Shown: piece after piece, positions 1 to 12,632 of the stretch | Position numbering within the stretch: position 1 is the stretch's first letter | Layout of the letters: each line of letters opens with the position of its first letter | Assembly (NCBI GenBank): GCA_963556145.1 | Contig: OY744471.1 | Coordinates: forward strand, 5,573,590-5,637,589 | Length of the DNA: 64,000 nt | Reading direction: 5' to 3' | Source: Hygrocybe punicea | Lineage: Eukaryota; Basidiomycota; Agaricomycetes; Agaricales; Hygrophoraceae | Notes under the pieces: generated by a model | The model's input: the letters and a program-made list of their open reading frames with translations, nothing else | Databases searched by the model: none | What the model was told of the DNA's origin: nothing | Position numbers and translations under genes: made by a program

Positions 1-170
1 ACGGCATTCAAGGTTCAACGCAGGCAACTGCACGTAACAGTAGTATCTTCTTCAGATTTCTCATCCTGGCCATCATTCGGGCCATCTTCTCCATGCATCA
101 AGACAGCAAACAAACAATTTCTTCTTGCAGTTCATCGATATGGGGAAAAGCCAAGCACTGTTCATGATCA
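1..170 (+). pseudogene. Plavaka transposase C-terminal fragment (left-arm copy)
   Basis: The DNA resembles the C-terminal part of the Plavaka-type transposase at about 14160-14350. Shared words include the SSIFFR-like stretch and the segment around the 'gatcatgaacagtgcttgg' bases. It is a short relic without termini, mirrored at 29693-29899. Confidence 0.5.
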
Positions 171-360
171 ATTTTGCCTGTGTTTTTAGTTCATGAATTT
201 GCCCACGTTATCCAGATACCCCATCTACTCAAGTACGTTGTGGAGCTCGAGAGAAGCAGGCTCCTACCAGTGACACTGGCAGGCAGAGATGGACACGCAC
301 TATCAGTTATTGTTGCACACATCGGAGTGCACTTCAGGTTATATTGTACATACGGTCATT

Positions 361-2028
361 TGTTACGGATCGCTTCTGCAGCGGGCTCCGGCAACAATCA
401 ACTTAACAGGGGATCGGTTTCCAGAGGGGAGAACAGCAGCTTTCATTGTTGCTTACAGCTAAGACAACACTGCTAAGAAGGGGGGGTCAAGGTCTAGTGT
501 CATTGCGAGCCATGGGGGTTACCCAAAACAAGATGAGTCTGCCCCAAGAACCAGACTAAACGTAAGGAAAGGAAAAGAAGAAAAAGTCCGAACCAACAAC
601 AAGAACAGTATATATAGTGACTGGTCTTGAGGGGAGGTAAATAGAAATACAACCATGAAGCTACAACATGTCCAACTCTACCATGTGTTCACCATGAGGC
701 GTACATGAGGCGTCCTCATGTCAATGTTCTCGCGATCCAACTGGAGGCCCGGGTGTCGTTGAGGATAGAAGAGGTCCGGATGACTCGGATGATTTGTCAT
801 CGGATCATGTGACATGCAGAATTGCCAATTCGGGGTCTACACTTGCTGTAACAGGCAAGTGCGCAGTTTGGCAAGTGCATTGCATGGTCGGGTCGAAGAT
901 GGGTATCGTCCAGTGTGGGGTTGGTGATGAGAGTGTCTTGAGGTAGTGTGGATATAGCGGCAAGGTTGGTATGAAAGAAAATGAAGGAATGTATAGAGGA
1001 AAAAACCAACTAGGACAGTGGACTAGTCGAGGTCAGGCATGTGAACAGCATAAGCTGTACCGGATGACGATGTCTGTGTCAATGACGTATCAAGGGATGG
1101 TGTCTTGTCCTGTGTGTGGAACAATGCAGTCCACCTGATGTCGGTATTCATCCAAGAAAGGGTATCATTGTAAACGAGTGTGGGAGGTATCAAGATTATA
1201 GATGGAAAAGGATAAATGAACGTGGGTCCAGGTTTCGAGTCATGGCATGAGTGACAAGCTGTGGGAACAAGTCGTCAGGTACTGCATTGAAGCAGTGTCG
1301 TGCGAACAATTTACGATAGGGGTTGGTTCACTGTTTGGGAAGTCGTATGGTCTGTGGTCGAAGTCCAAAAGAGTATGCTCCGGCGATGGTCGGATTAGAG
1401 AGAACAGCGAAATGTCTTGTGATTGGGGATTGTTCAGAGTTCGCATGCAGGTGAGGAATGTTGTCAGATCGTCAGGGAGGATAATGGTGGGCACAGGGTA
1501 CGAATATGGAAACCAAATATCCGGGAATGGCAATTGTCAATTACGTGTCGATATATTGTCGAGGTGGAAGTCAGAAGTATCAATGGCGGAAGGGTTTCGG
1601 TGCCGATGCCAAAGATAGATCATAACAAGGTAGAAACCGATCAGGAAGGTGATGGCAATGCTGGCAATAACAATTACGGTAATGAGCTGTGTCGGGAGTA
1701 CAGCCATTGTAATCGGTTTGTCGTGGGATAGTGTAAACAAGATATTGAAGGGAAAAGACAATGTCGGTGACGTCCATCGGCAAGGAGACTATTCGGGTAC
1801 AACAAGGTCACGTGGGAGATGTCCATGGTCAGTCTGGATTGTTCTAGAAGAAGGGACAAAAAGAGAACAAGAATAAGAAAATACAAGGATGTCCAAATGA
1901 AGAAACAATGACGTTGAAAGGAAGACAAAGGACAAAAAGAAATGAAAAAGGAAGGTGTGCAGTGCAGAATCGTCATGGTGGGTATTGGAATGGGCATCGG
2001 GGTTGGAAGCGGAGTTGGAAACGTAACA
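361..2028. mobile_element. Solo LTR of a gypsy-like retrotransposon (left arm)
   Basis: The 1668-bp segment begins TGTTAC and ends GTAACA, and is flanked by the perfect 5-bp direct repeat TCATT (356-360 and 2029-2033). Its first 50 bases (TGTTACGGATCGC, then GCGGGCTCCGG and AACAATCAAC) match the start of the gypsy LTR at 21631, so the two families are related. A TATATATA-like box lies near 610-620. No gag or pol lies inside, so recombination between two LTRs probably removed the body. Small frames inside are not convincing genes. Confidence 0.8.
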
Positions 2029-2035
2029 TCATTGC

Positions 2036-2782
2036 TCATTGCTCCTTTAGCTTTCCCCACAGGAGTGTTACTGCTTGTATCACAGAATTTGCAGCAGATT
2101 CCAGCCACGCTCTCGTCTCATCGTCTGCAATGCTTTTGAATAACCCACACACCCTCCATCGATCAGGATGGAATCGCCTATGGCTCGCCTGGACAAAACA
2201 TTTATAACCTGGAGCAAGCAGACACGGTCTCACAGCCCGAAAAAAGTTCTCAACTGCAGCCCAGTCCACGTCCTCAACAGTGAGGGAAAGTGGTGCGTGA
2301 AGCACCAGCCAAGGTAGGACTGTGAACGTTAGCAGCTTATCCTGCAAGAACTTGGTATCATCGAACAGTTCACTAAGCATTGTGTACCAAAGCAATGCTC
2401 ATTCTGTGGTCCAGTCTCCGGTACCCTGCAGCTGTTGTCGAAGCCAAGTCACTCTTTCCTGTTCCTTTTCAAGGTCTTCCTGTAGCTTTGCTCGTTCCCT
2501 CTCAGCTTGGGCTCTCTTTTCGGCCGCTGCCTGCTCTTCTGCCTCCACCTGCCTCACTGCTGCTTCTCTTTTGCATGCTTCTTCTCTCTTGAGGCACCGT
2601 GCCTCCTCCTCCGCTTGCTTCTGCAAAGCTCGTCTTTTAGCGTGTTTCTCCTATAAATGCCAGTCTGCTTCTAGCTCCGCCATCTTCTGACATGATTCAG
2701 CAATGGCAGCTTGTCTAGCAGCCTCCTCACCACATCGCGCCTGGGCTCCTTGACTCCTTCTTTCATCACCTTCGCCTTCCAT
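2036..2782 (-). pseudogene. Coiled-coil plus J-like protein, two nonsense codons (left arm)
   Basis: Mirror image of 27078-27824. The frame runs 248 codons with in-frame stops at 2651-2653 (TAG) and 2399-2401 (TGA). See the right-arm copy for the domain description. That both arms share both stops shows the gene was dead before duplication, or that one arm is an assembly copy of the other. Confidence 0.65.
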
Positions 2783-2840
2783 CAGTGACAAGACATAGAA
2801 GATAGTGTGCCATGTGCACCTTTCACATGTGCCCCAAGTG

Positions 2841-3993
2841 TCAAAACATTGCTAAGTTCTGCTTCCCTGCAATTTGCAGGGAGGATTGGGGCAGAAGATG
2901 TACCAGATGTACATGCTCCAAGTCCTGGGGCATCGTTGGGCACTGAGTTCTCCTGTCAATGATGATGATGAAGAAGATTAACGGATAGCATGCACTGGTT
3001 GTGCGTGTCTGGAGTTCTGGGTTATCGTTGATGGGTTTATCACATTTCCGCCTCGACTGCCTTGCCCCTTTGTTTGTGCCTCTGAGTGGCAGAGCTGAGG
3101 TAGTCAACAGTGCATGCAGATTGAATGCTCTTCCAAGTCTGAATTTCTGTTGCCCGACCATCTCATCCTCTGTCAGTTCTTCCCAAATCTTCTCCAGCCG
3201 TTTCCTCAATATTCTCACCCGAGGCAACTCGTTGACGACTTTTTCATCCACATCCATCTCGCTCGAGCTCAAGCTGGAAACACAATAAAACTTCCTCTTT
3301 GTCTGTCCTGGCCAGGGTGTAAGGTTTCTTCTTGCTGAATTGTCGACTATCGTTGGGGATGTATGGTTCACGAGCCTTGATGTGGTGCGTGAGATGATGG
3401 GTATGTTTGGAGGCACGTGAATGAAGCAGTCGTATTCAGGGTCCAATTTGTATATGTCCCATTGGTCCTCAGAGCACCGGGTAAGCAAGCTGAAGTTTGG
3501 CCAGCAATCATAAAAATGACCTGAAGACAAAGATTGACGTGACCTCAGCTTACCCACAGATGTCCACAAGCCTTGGCCAAGGCCAGTTTCCCTCATCTTC
3601 GAGGTCTCCCTCCAAACGCGCCTGTGGAACAAATTGCCAATAACTCTCACCAGTCCGAGTCATCTCTACAACAATTCACCTGGGGTGCGGGCATTCTTTG
3701 TTGAAGGATGGACCAGTACTATGGAGGCCAAAGGCAGAGGCAGTCCAGGGGTCGAAGACTGCGAAGAAGAGCCTGGAGTTGGGCAATCGAAGCAATCGAG
3801 CCCGTTGAGAGGGATCAAGTAATCCTGGGATCGAACCGCTGATTGATGGGAAACTGGAGGGTGCCGTTGGCGACATGAAATCATGCCAGAGTCTACGAAC
3901 AGTTATCCTTTTACTGCAAAACAAACAATTGTCGATACGACGACGACAGAGTGGAATTGACTTATTATGCACATCTTTTTTATGTTGTTTCAT
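2841..3993 (-). CDS. Hypothetical fungal gene, probably spliced (left arm)
   Basis: Mirror of 25867-27019 with the same translations. I do not recognise the family; details are given for the right-arm copy. Confidence 0.4.
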
Positions 3994-4529
3994 TTTGTAT
4001 GTTGTTTCAGGAACTATGGTGAATATGCAAATATGATTAAATGATGACAGACAACAGGTTATTGGTCGCTTCTAGCCTGCACGGAAAGGGTTATTCAAAT
4101 TCCACTTATTCCTCTTTGTTGTAATGAGTCAGCCTGCACTCAGCACAAGGAACCATATGAATTCATTTAATTACAGCCCAGCACTGTACGGAGGAACTAA
4201 ACAACATGACAGCATTTCTGGCGCGAAATTTGAGGATGGACAGCAAACGAAAGCATGCAACTGTACCTTTGCATGGCGACAAAGTGATCGACACTTGCGA
4301 TTATCAGGTCCCTTTCGTAATATTTCTGCCTTGACGAGGGCTAATATCCCATCACCAAAAGATTTCTGGACCAAAAATTAACCAGACTCACAGCAACTGA
4401 CCGACCTGCTCGCAACAACCCGAATCTGGCGAGATAAGCGAGGAAACGAGACTGAGGAGCAGAAATGTTCTGAAGGCTGATGGATTTTTTTCTTTCAAGT
4501 AGTTTTCCATATCCGACAGGAAGTCCAAG

Positions 4530-5776
4530 TTTGGGTAAGTGGATTCCATGATACAGCTGCGACTGTCACTGAAATAGCTGGTGATTTATTCCCAGTGAAC
4601 GGACAAACAGACCATTCCTCTTCAGCAGAGCCCTAAGGGATATCAATATCAATGTATAAAATGAAATATGTGAAGGAACGCATGGCAATATGTTGACCGG
4701 CATCTTGGGAGCCAATAAGATGAATGACTTCACCTGTACACCCATTCCATGTGATGTGATCACCATGACCACTGCATGCGGAAAGAATGTCCATTGCACC
4801 AAGGTAGGTTAACTTATGGAGGCCAGCAGGGGCTCGAATAAATTGATATGGAGGTCACTTTCCAAGGACTTCTTTGAGAGTACAAGCTGGTCCCATGGAG
4901 AGTGCAAGAAAACGACCACATTTGCTGACCACACCACAGTTTCTGAAAGTCTCAGCTCAACATCACAGTAGGAGTAGAAGAAAGGCACCAGAAACTTGCA
5001 ATTTCATGGTTGACCTTGCCACCCAGCTGGGCTTATACATGACTCTGTCGAATGAACTGCAACAGGATCAATGATCCATCCACACGATCCCAAAAACATG
5101 CACTTACAGAACATAACCATCTGAAAATAGAAAGGTAGTGTCGAACATGTTGTGCAGAAACACCTGCAAGATCGTGTCACATCCATCATAGAGCCGTGAG
5201 CGTGGAATTATGTGATCCCTTGTCCATTGCCCTGCATGACAGCAAATGTATCACGACCAAGAAAGATGTGAGAGGACAAACTGAGAGAAAACCACCGGTG
5301 CCAGAATGTCACGGATTGGTCGGTGACAACAACTAGAGACCCATCAGAGTGGGCCAGATGACTCACCATTCCATGTCCACCAATATCGAGGGTATGGCAT
5401 GTCGGAGACTGTTGCTGGGTCAGTCGGGTATTGATTCAAAGAAGGGACTTGCCTCATATGTAGTTGAAAACTGGAGCTCGTGAATGGCGCCATTCAGAAG
5501 GCCCACTATCATGGAAGAACGACCTTCCCAGCCACATGAAGACAACCAAATGAGAGATGCAACGGCAGAATTCAAATGGAACCTAGATACAACTTTGTTG
5601 TCTGAGAAGCTCCACACCTCGATGGTGCCATTGCAAGTGCCACTGGCAAGAAGGGTCCCAGTACTGTCAAACTGCAGAATATTGATATGGTCAGTATGAA
5701 CGGTGGGAATAGGTTGTGGATTGTGGAAATTCATGAGTCTGGAATGAAGGTTGTGTAAACGTAAAGATGCCACCAA
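4530..5776 (-). pseudogene. WD40-repeat gene, N-terminal part (left arm)
   Basis: Mirror of 24084-25330. The readable piece is 5420-5776. It differs from the right copy by one residue (Leu for Val at about codon 15). Confidence 0.55.
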
Positions 5777-5883
5777 CGACTTGTGACGGATTTATACCGA
5801 AATCAATCCATGTATAACGGAGAATCGCCTGGATCACAACGCATGCAGGTCAATAATGAAACAGACTCATGAAGCGGGCGGTC

Positions 5884-6486
5884 CTATACTCCATATTCTC
5901 CCCCCTCATTCTCCACAGGACAAAAGAACGTTGTGGACTTGGGATTCACATGGGCTGGGCACCCACTGCCTGGGCACCGGTGATCTACTGTGCAACCACA
6001 ACCCAAATGTAATAATCCATTCCCTGGGAGAAAACGCAATGGACTCACGAAGCGGCACTCTCCATCAGATGATTTCCTGTCAATGGTCCATGTGCGTGCC
6101 ATAAGATATTATTCCCTCATCATTCCCCACGAGACAAAAAGGAGCCAGGGACAAAAATGAAACAGACTCACGAAGTAGCACCCTCCATATTTCACTCCAT
6201 ATTTCCCATCTACTGCCTGCATTATCATGGTCCATGTGTGCCCCATAAGTATATCATTATTATCATCATTATTCCGTGCAAGACAAAAAGAGCAATGCGA
6301 ACTTGAGTGCTGTCCTGTCCATTCCCTGAGTCATGTCTTATTCAAGTTCATTACATCATTATTATTTCAGCTATATGACTGTATAGTATGTTAAAGTACT
6401 ACTGGAAATGAAGAAAGCGTATTCTAACCTCAAGTCCGACGCTATATACTGGTTTGCTTTAGGGCAGGTGTCCACGGACCACGTGC
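5884..6486 (-). repeat. Dispersed repeat, copy A
   Basis: About 600 bp shared with 8457-9000, 12633-13290 and 23373-23976. The family starts GGCACRTGGTC, then CCTGCCCTAAA and a TATATAGC box. It contains internal sub-repeats around GACAAAAAGGAGCCAGGGAC and CCCAGGGAATGG. No open frame or recognisable terminus is seen. Confidence 0.7.
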
Positions 6487-6862
6487 CTCAGCCAAGGATG
6501 TGACCATTTACTCTGGTTATTGTGATCGATGAGGTGGAACTTTTTGGAGGGTGCAGAGTTAAGACAACTGCCAGTTCGGTGCTTCATTCTGTCATCCTTG
6601 AAATTCAAATAGATATTTGGCGGGCAAATCGTACTGTTGAAGTTTTTGTTTTTATAAAATAACCCTGGTCCCAATCTGATTATCAGAAACTAAGTAAAAA
6701 GCGCAGGAATTGTACAGGTACCCCTAAAACTCCAATGGTTCAGCTACAACCAACCATTGCCTGAGATTGTTGTGAGACCGATCGTTGATGATAGTCACTC
6801 TTGATCCAGAGAGCAGCGTAGCAGAGGTGGGAGGACGAATATCAAATGAAAGGTCACAACCG
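6487..6862. other. No gene seen
   Basis: Between the dispersed repeat and the PHD-like gene I see no convincing frame or repeat. Confidence 0.4.
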
Positions 6863-8380
6863 TTACCAGTACATTTGTACCTGATACCAGTACCTTCTGA
6901 CACAATTCAAAAATCCGTCAATGCATAGGCAAACCTTACATTGTTTTGGACCTGGTTGGCCAAAGGGGTGATGGCTAGGGTGGTCCCACATATATGAGAG
7001 CATGGAGGGGGGACTAGTGGTGAGGACAAGAACATGACTGTGTCCGCCAAGTGTTGGCTCCTCCACAAGAATCCTGGGCACAATGTTTGACATTGCTGCG
7101 TGCCCCACAAAGTGCTTCATGGTGAGCTTTTGAAAAAAAGTCGAAGAGATGGAGTGGTGAAATCCTTTTGCACTAAACCCTATTACATGACGGAAAGATC
7201 CCCTGTTCGGGTGTTATTTATGGGCCATACATGAGACAGTGCTACTCACTTCACTACAAAATCCTTCAGAAAATGAGAGACGCGCCAAGAGTACTATCTT
7301 GGAATGTTGCTCCACACACAAGAAGGCCAAGAAGGGATGGATTGGCTTGAGCAATAAATGAGTAGAATGATGGTGTGAAGACAAGTTCAAAAAACTATTC
7401 AAAGGTTCAGCATAGTGAAGAATTAGAACACTGGGCCGATGTACATGGTCAATTGAGACCATGCTACCATCGCGGACCCAAAGGTCACCATGTTCAGGAT
7501 CAGAGTGGGTATGAACAAAGACAATGATGTGTTTGTAACCGAGTCTAGCAAGTTACATTGGGAAGACATACAGCATTAGGGTGTGATGAAACTTACTTCT
7601 TTAACTTCACTACATCCTTGTCAAGCTTGGTTTGGTGCTTGGGAAGGGTTGCATCGTTGAGGTTAAGCATGGTTTCTACAAGAGTCAACTTTTCAGTTGA
7701 ATTGGGCAGAAAGTATCCCATTAAGTGATTTTCCACTGCTCGAGCAACGCTACCCTCTGCTCGTTCTGAATGGATTTGGAATGACCAGATGAGAGTGTTG
7801 CCTGTGTCCAGACGGGGAAACATCGACCGAGAATGCGTCAGGCTTTTAATGGCAATGAGAACCTGTTGTTCAGATAAAATCAACCCCTACCGGGCACGTT
7901 AGATCAACTCAGAATACGAACAGTACTGACTCACCCTGTAAGCTTCACGGGTTTTGACTGTTGTGGATTGCTGTTGGGGCAACAATTCTAAGCAGAGTGT
8001 CTCCCGTATAAATTGGAAAGGCGCACATTAAAGCAGGAGGGGCAAATGATGCTGGCTTCCTCCAACTCAGCTTGCTCTACATTTTCTTGGGGAACAATGC
8101 ATTGGTCACAAATAACCCGTGGGCATGAGATACAAGGTATCATGAGTCCTCCATTCCTACAAGAGGAGCACCACTGCAAAAGTCCTAATAAATATGATTC
8201 AGGTTGGACAGCACAATGTGAACACACGATATCCGACTCAGACGTCGTATCTGAGTCAACCTCCATGGCTTGAGAGTTCTGAACAGGCAGGACAAGTTGG
8301 GTGGATGTTGGAGTTAAGAGGTTTACGTGAGGGGCAGCTTGGCCAGTTGTTTTCTGGGATGTTTGTTTCGTGTGTGCCAT
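6863..8380 (-). CDS. PHD-like zinc-finger protein with histone-H3-like N-terminus
   Basis: Exon 1 (8380-7988) starts MAHTKQTSQKTTGQAAPH, which follows the histone H3 tail: 10 of 16 positions match, and the lysines equivalent to K4 and K9 are kept. After a linker with VDSDTTSESD comes a Cys-rich finger (CSHC, CSSC, CISC, CDQC, CPSC; residues about 50-120) resembling a PHD or RING-like fold. Further pieces follow at 7883-7593, 7462-7214 and 7120-6863. The last reads EEPTLGGHSHVLVLTTSPPS and HPFGQPGPKQCKVC, as in a multicopy family I recall from agaricomycetes. PHD-type fingers often read H3 tails, so the mimic could be self-inhibitory or competitive; that is inference. Introns are not resolved and stops separate the pieces, so it may be a pseudogene. 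Confidence 0.55.
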
Positions 8381-8456
8381 TAGATCTGGATTCTAAAGCG
8401 GAATAAATTTGAAAATAACATATTCCACCTTAGCTGTTGAAATGGTCACGTTCTTG

Positions 8457-9000
8457 GCTGAGGCACATGGTCCGTGGATGCCTGCCCTAAAGCAAACTGG
8501 TATATAGCATCGGACTTGAGGTTAGAATATGCTTTCTTCATTTCAAGTAGTACTTTAACATACTATACGGTCACATAGCTGAAATAATGAAAGATATAAC
8601 AATGTAATGAACTTGAACAGGACATGACTCAGGGAATGGGCGGGACACCACTTGAATTCGCATTGCTCTTTTTGTCTTGCGCGGAATGATGATGATAATA
8701 ATGATATACTTATGGGGCACACACGGACCACAATAATGCGGGCAGTAGACAGGAAATATGGAGTGAAATATGGAGGGTGCTACTTCATGAGTCCGTTTTG
8801 TTTTTGTCCCTGGCTCCTCTTTGTCTTGTGGGGAATGATAAGGGAATAATATCTTACAGTGCGCGCACGGCGACGCTCCAGTGAACACACACAAAAACAC
8901 TATCATGATGTGGGCAGCAGTAACGGGCAGTAGATGGGACATATGAAGCTTTGTGAATCCGTTTCGTTTTTGTCCCAGAGAATGATGGCAGATTATAGGT
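8457..9000 (+). repeat. Dispersed repeat, copy B
   Basis: Same family as copy A: CATGGTCCGTGGATGCC, then TATATAGCATCGG, a CATACTATACGGTCA segment and the GGGGCACACACGGACC segment. It is more diverged than copies A and D and its 3' part is rearranged. It sits upstream of the start of the PHD-like gene (minus strand, start 8380), so its TATA-like box could affect that gene. Confidence 0.65.
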
Positions 9001-9419
9001 GAGGAGCAGATCACCCAAGAACATATGATAATAAACGGGTGGAAGGTGCCCAGCCTAACATATTCGATACCACAATTGTGTTAAAGAATTAGGAAAATAG
9101 TGAGTCTGAGTCCCCGTCGTTCCTTTGTCCTACGGGGAATGATGACTCCAAGTTGAGCCAAGAAAAATGCAATGATATTGTGAGCAATGGGTCCACTTTG
9201 GTCTATGTTCTTCCATTGTGATTGGATGCATCATCCGAGTAAAATATAATGGGCGATAGGTACCATGTGATAGTGTTCTCTGTTGGGAATATGAGGCATA
9301 TGCCCGTTTCTGTTCATAATTAACAATTAGGTGACCATGATATATATACGCACTTCGTTTGATTCTCAACCTAGTCCTCAACCAATGTCTCTTTCATCAC
9401 CCCCTAGAGTAAGCTCCAT
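9001..9419. other. No gene seen
   Basis: Short frames only. The sequence contains GGGGAATGATGA-like words related to the dispersed repeat next to it. Confidence 0.35.
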
Positions 9420-10971
9420 CATTAGACATCAAACATGTAACTGACATTCCTGATAGGTTTCCCTGCAACACACGCTTGTCCACCACTTGAAAGTATCATT
9501 TGCCTTGCTATTAGTCCCGATGGTCGTACTCTTCTCAGTGGTGGTAGTTGCTTGGATTCTGATTGGCTTTGTATTTGATCGTATCTCAGGCAAGGACGGA
9601 CTCCTCATTATCTGGGATATTCTCAAGGGTAGAACTCCAACGTGTCTCATGTGTATTCAACGGGCCCATTACAGTGATTATTTGGATAGATGCAGGTCAT
9701 GAAGATGGGAAAGGTTTTGCCTTCGGCTGTGTGGATGGTTCCATCCACGTTTATTCACGTCCTGCCACCGAGTTTGTGGTAAGCGACGTAACATCAGTAT
9801 TCAATGGACAGTACGCTGCAACCTCTTGGTAGTCTGATTATGCATTTTCCTCCTTGATATGTGCCCATGACTCCGCCGTTGAAGACCTGGCTTTCGACAG
9901 CAATCACCGCAGGATCGCGAGTGTAGGTGATGGGAGTCTAAAGCTCTGGAAAGTCGGGGACGATTGCAAGTATCATTTCATTTTTCAATGGCTGTATTTT
10001 ACAATCTAGCATATATGCATAGACACACTCCAAAATATCTCACCACCGTTGCCCTGGAAACCCTTGATCGCAAGAAATGTGTTATTCTACGACCAAGGTG
10101 AGACTCTTATTGTATTGTTTCTGGAATCACATGAAATGTTCGTCTTTGCCATTCTTGCTTGGTTCTGGGTGCTAACATTTTTCTATTTAGAATCGCTTAT
10201 GAAATAAATTCTTGGAGGAAAAAATGGTCACACCAGATTCTGACCAGGATGTAGGTGGCTATTGACGAGTCTTTGTAAGGGGACTAACATATGCTGCTTC
10301 AGAGGATTTGCCATGTTATCCTCAGATCGCCGGTCACTGCTAGTGACCAATCTAATGAATGGCATAGATTCATATGTATTATCTCCTACACTATGCTCAA
10401 TCCAATCGTTCCGACACTCCATTCGCTGCAATGTACCCTTGCAGGTCACGTCCGCATTTCAAGACTCCTAGGTCATTTGTGGTAGTGATGATGGCACTGT
10501 GCGCGTCTTTTACCAGCAGACAGGTCAACTCTTGAAGTGCTTACATCATGCTGACAGTACCACATCCAATTTCTGTTCTTGTTTTCTAATGGTAAATATT
10601 TAGTTGGCACACTTGTACAAGTGGTTACGGTTCGCATATTCATTCGTAACGTGATCTTGCTTTACTAAGCCCTTGATATTAAGTCGCACACTCAGGGGGA
10701 AGATGGTTTGATCATCAGTGGCTCCTCAAGTCCCGGCCCTTCTGATATCAAGTAATTGAACCCCTCTGTCAAGTGTCACATATCTTGTTAAGATTTGATT
10801 CCTAGGCGGTTTGTCATGAAACAGAACGCAAGAAGCAAGTCATAGAGAAACAAGTGGTTTGGTGGCTGGTATATCTCATGGTCATTGTCACCACCTTTCT
10901 CGCAAATGCCACACTTATGTACATCCCTCTTATATTGGAGTGTTTCTCACAGCGGTCATAGGGCCTATTTG
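9420..10971 (+). pseudogene. WD40-repeat gene with C-terminal membrane helix, decayed
   Basis: Blade fragments appear in order on the plus strand: a SPDGRTLLSGG-like piece near 9510, KGFAFGCVDGSIHVYSRPA (about 9707), HDSAVEDLAFDSNHRRIASV with GSLKLWKVG (about 9870-9955), VICGSDDGTVRVFYQQTGQ (about 10472) and EDGLIISGSSSPGPSDIK (about 10700). The last piece (10808-10968) reads KKQVIEKQVVWWLVYLMVIV followed by more hydrophobic residues, a basic stretch and one transmembrane helix before the stop. So the intact ancestor was probably a membrane-anchored propeller. Blades lie in different frames separated by likely introns plus mutations. It resembles the WD40 fragments in the inverted arms. No kinase or NACHT part is visible. 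Confidence 0.55.
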
Positions 10972-12009
10972 CCTTGGATGATAGTTATTCTATTCTATCA
11001 TGTTTTGTAAAAGATGATCGTAAAAGATTTATGAGTTGAGGCAGTTAGCTTTCTTGCTCTCACCGTGCCAAGTATTTGTATCAAACATTCTGGTGACTTT
11101 GTAGAAACAAAAATCTCGCCAGATTTAAGCACTGGTAAACATCCCAGCATTGCTGGTACTGTGTTCCCTTTTTGAATCTTGGTAGTGGATGTACAGTAGT
11201 GTCATTGGCTTCACATTGATCAGGAGGAATGGCAGTTGAACATGACGATTTTGCTCAAGCGATGAACGAGTGCTGATAGGTGGGGTTGGGAGAGGAGGAC
11301 TGCAGCATTTGGATATTGATCAATTCGACAAAGTTGATAGTGATCTATTCCAGATATGGTGCAAGAAGACAATCCAGTGGGTTGGTATCTCAGGTTGAGA
11401 ACATCAGAGATGGGTGTGTACCTGGCATTGCTACTAATATCATAGTAGCCAGTATCCATGGCCTGGGTGTACAGTAATGATTGTAGAGTTATGATTGCGG
11501 TGACTCTGAATGTACAAGAAGTATGGTTGTATCTAAGTTCCTTCAAGCTTCAAGCAAGGCTTTCGCCAACAACTTGAAGTTCAAAGTGTCACCACTACTC
11601 TGGTGCGCTTTGAAATCCAAGCTGCATTCAGTTGGACTTATAGTTGAAATCAGAGCTTAGATCTACATCGACCACCAAGAAGTGTTGCAAAATCAGCTGC
11701 TGGTCCTGCAGAACATGGCAAATTCGCCAGAGTACTAGATCTTTGGGAACTTTGTAGCCTCCTTGCATTGCATAACTAGCAACCTCGCACAGGCATCCGC
11801 CACATTAATCAACATGAGTGTGCATGGCACGCGAGGTGTTTGGGTGGGTGCTGGCATGTAGCGTTGCGTCAACCTGTCTGCGCTGCTTGCTATCACAATT
11901 ACCCGTGCATCCACTCCTGTGTTCTTGCCAAAGTTCTGTCTGTTGGGTGTACGAGCTGCTTTCAGATGGCATGGCTGTCGACATGTTACAGATACCGGTA
12001 GATCCGGTA
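10972..12009. other. No gene seen
   Basis: Short frames in all phases and no recognisable domain. Nothing further can be supported here. Confidence 0.35.
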
Positions 12010-12490
12010 GAAAACTGGCCCACCAACAGAAGCTCAGGAGCAGCAGGCTCCTGGCGGTGGCAGGCAGGGATGGTTCTGACGGACTATGAGCCCACCAAAC
12101 TGAGGCTCAGGAGCAGCAGGCTCCTGGTGCCAGCAGGCAGAGTTGGTTTGCTGGACTGCAGGTCCACCAAATGGAGGCTCAGCTCCTAGCACTGAATGGA
12201 CGTCCTCAGGTGGACAACGGGCCCACGAAACGGAAGCTTGGGAGCAGCAGGCTCCCGGCGCCGGCGAGCAGAGATGGTTCTGATGGACTACGAACCCACC
12301 AAACAGAGGCTCAGGAGCAGCAAGCTCCTAGCACTGAGCAGAGGTCCTCAGGTGGACAACGGGCCCACCAAATGGAGCCTGAGGAGCAGCAGGCTCCTGG
12401 TGCCAGCGAGCAGAGACGGTTTGTTCGATTGCAAGCCCACCAAACACAGGCTCCTGGCGCCGGCACCCAGAGATGGTTTGGACCCCATCA
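12010..12490 (+). repeat. Minisatellite with palindromic core, direct copies
   Basis: About five imperfect units of roughly 70-75 bp, at about 12030, 12107, 12240, 12310 and 12380. Each carries AGGAGCAGCAGGCTCCT, a near-perfect dyad, plus GGCCCACCAAAC and CAGAGATGG. The units keep reading frames open (ORFs of about 110 codons in two frames), but this follows from the repeat and I do not call a gene. Confidence 0.8.
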
Positions 12491-12632
12491 AACCAGATAA
12501 ATCTGCCATCGAGTCAAGTGCCAGATGAACGCTAATGAACACTAGAGGACGACATCACAAGTACTCACCTTGCACACTTCCATCTTGGAACGCACAAAGG
12601 ACAAAAAAAGAACTACGGTTGAAAGAGGCGGC

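Larger units (their letters stand above)
1..6486. repeat. Left arm of a large inverted duplication
   Basis: Position x on this arm is the reverse complement of position 29860-x. Every open frame here recurs on the opposite strand in 23373-29859, nearly all with identical translations; the one amino-acid difference I found is a Leu/Val change near 5733. The inner 600 bases (about 5880-6486) differ at several bases and by a one-base T-run indel. They overlap a dispersed repeat also found at 8.46 and 12.63 kb. The pairing still holds at base 1, so the arm probably continues outside the window. The spacer is 16.9 kb. Either a recent inverted segmental duplication or an assembly artefact would give this picture. 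Confidence 0.93.

Noticed and set aside
12010..12528. Two overlapping ~110-codon proteins
   Set aside because: Both frames come from the same minisatellite; no domain and no codon preference.
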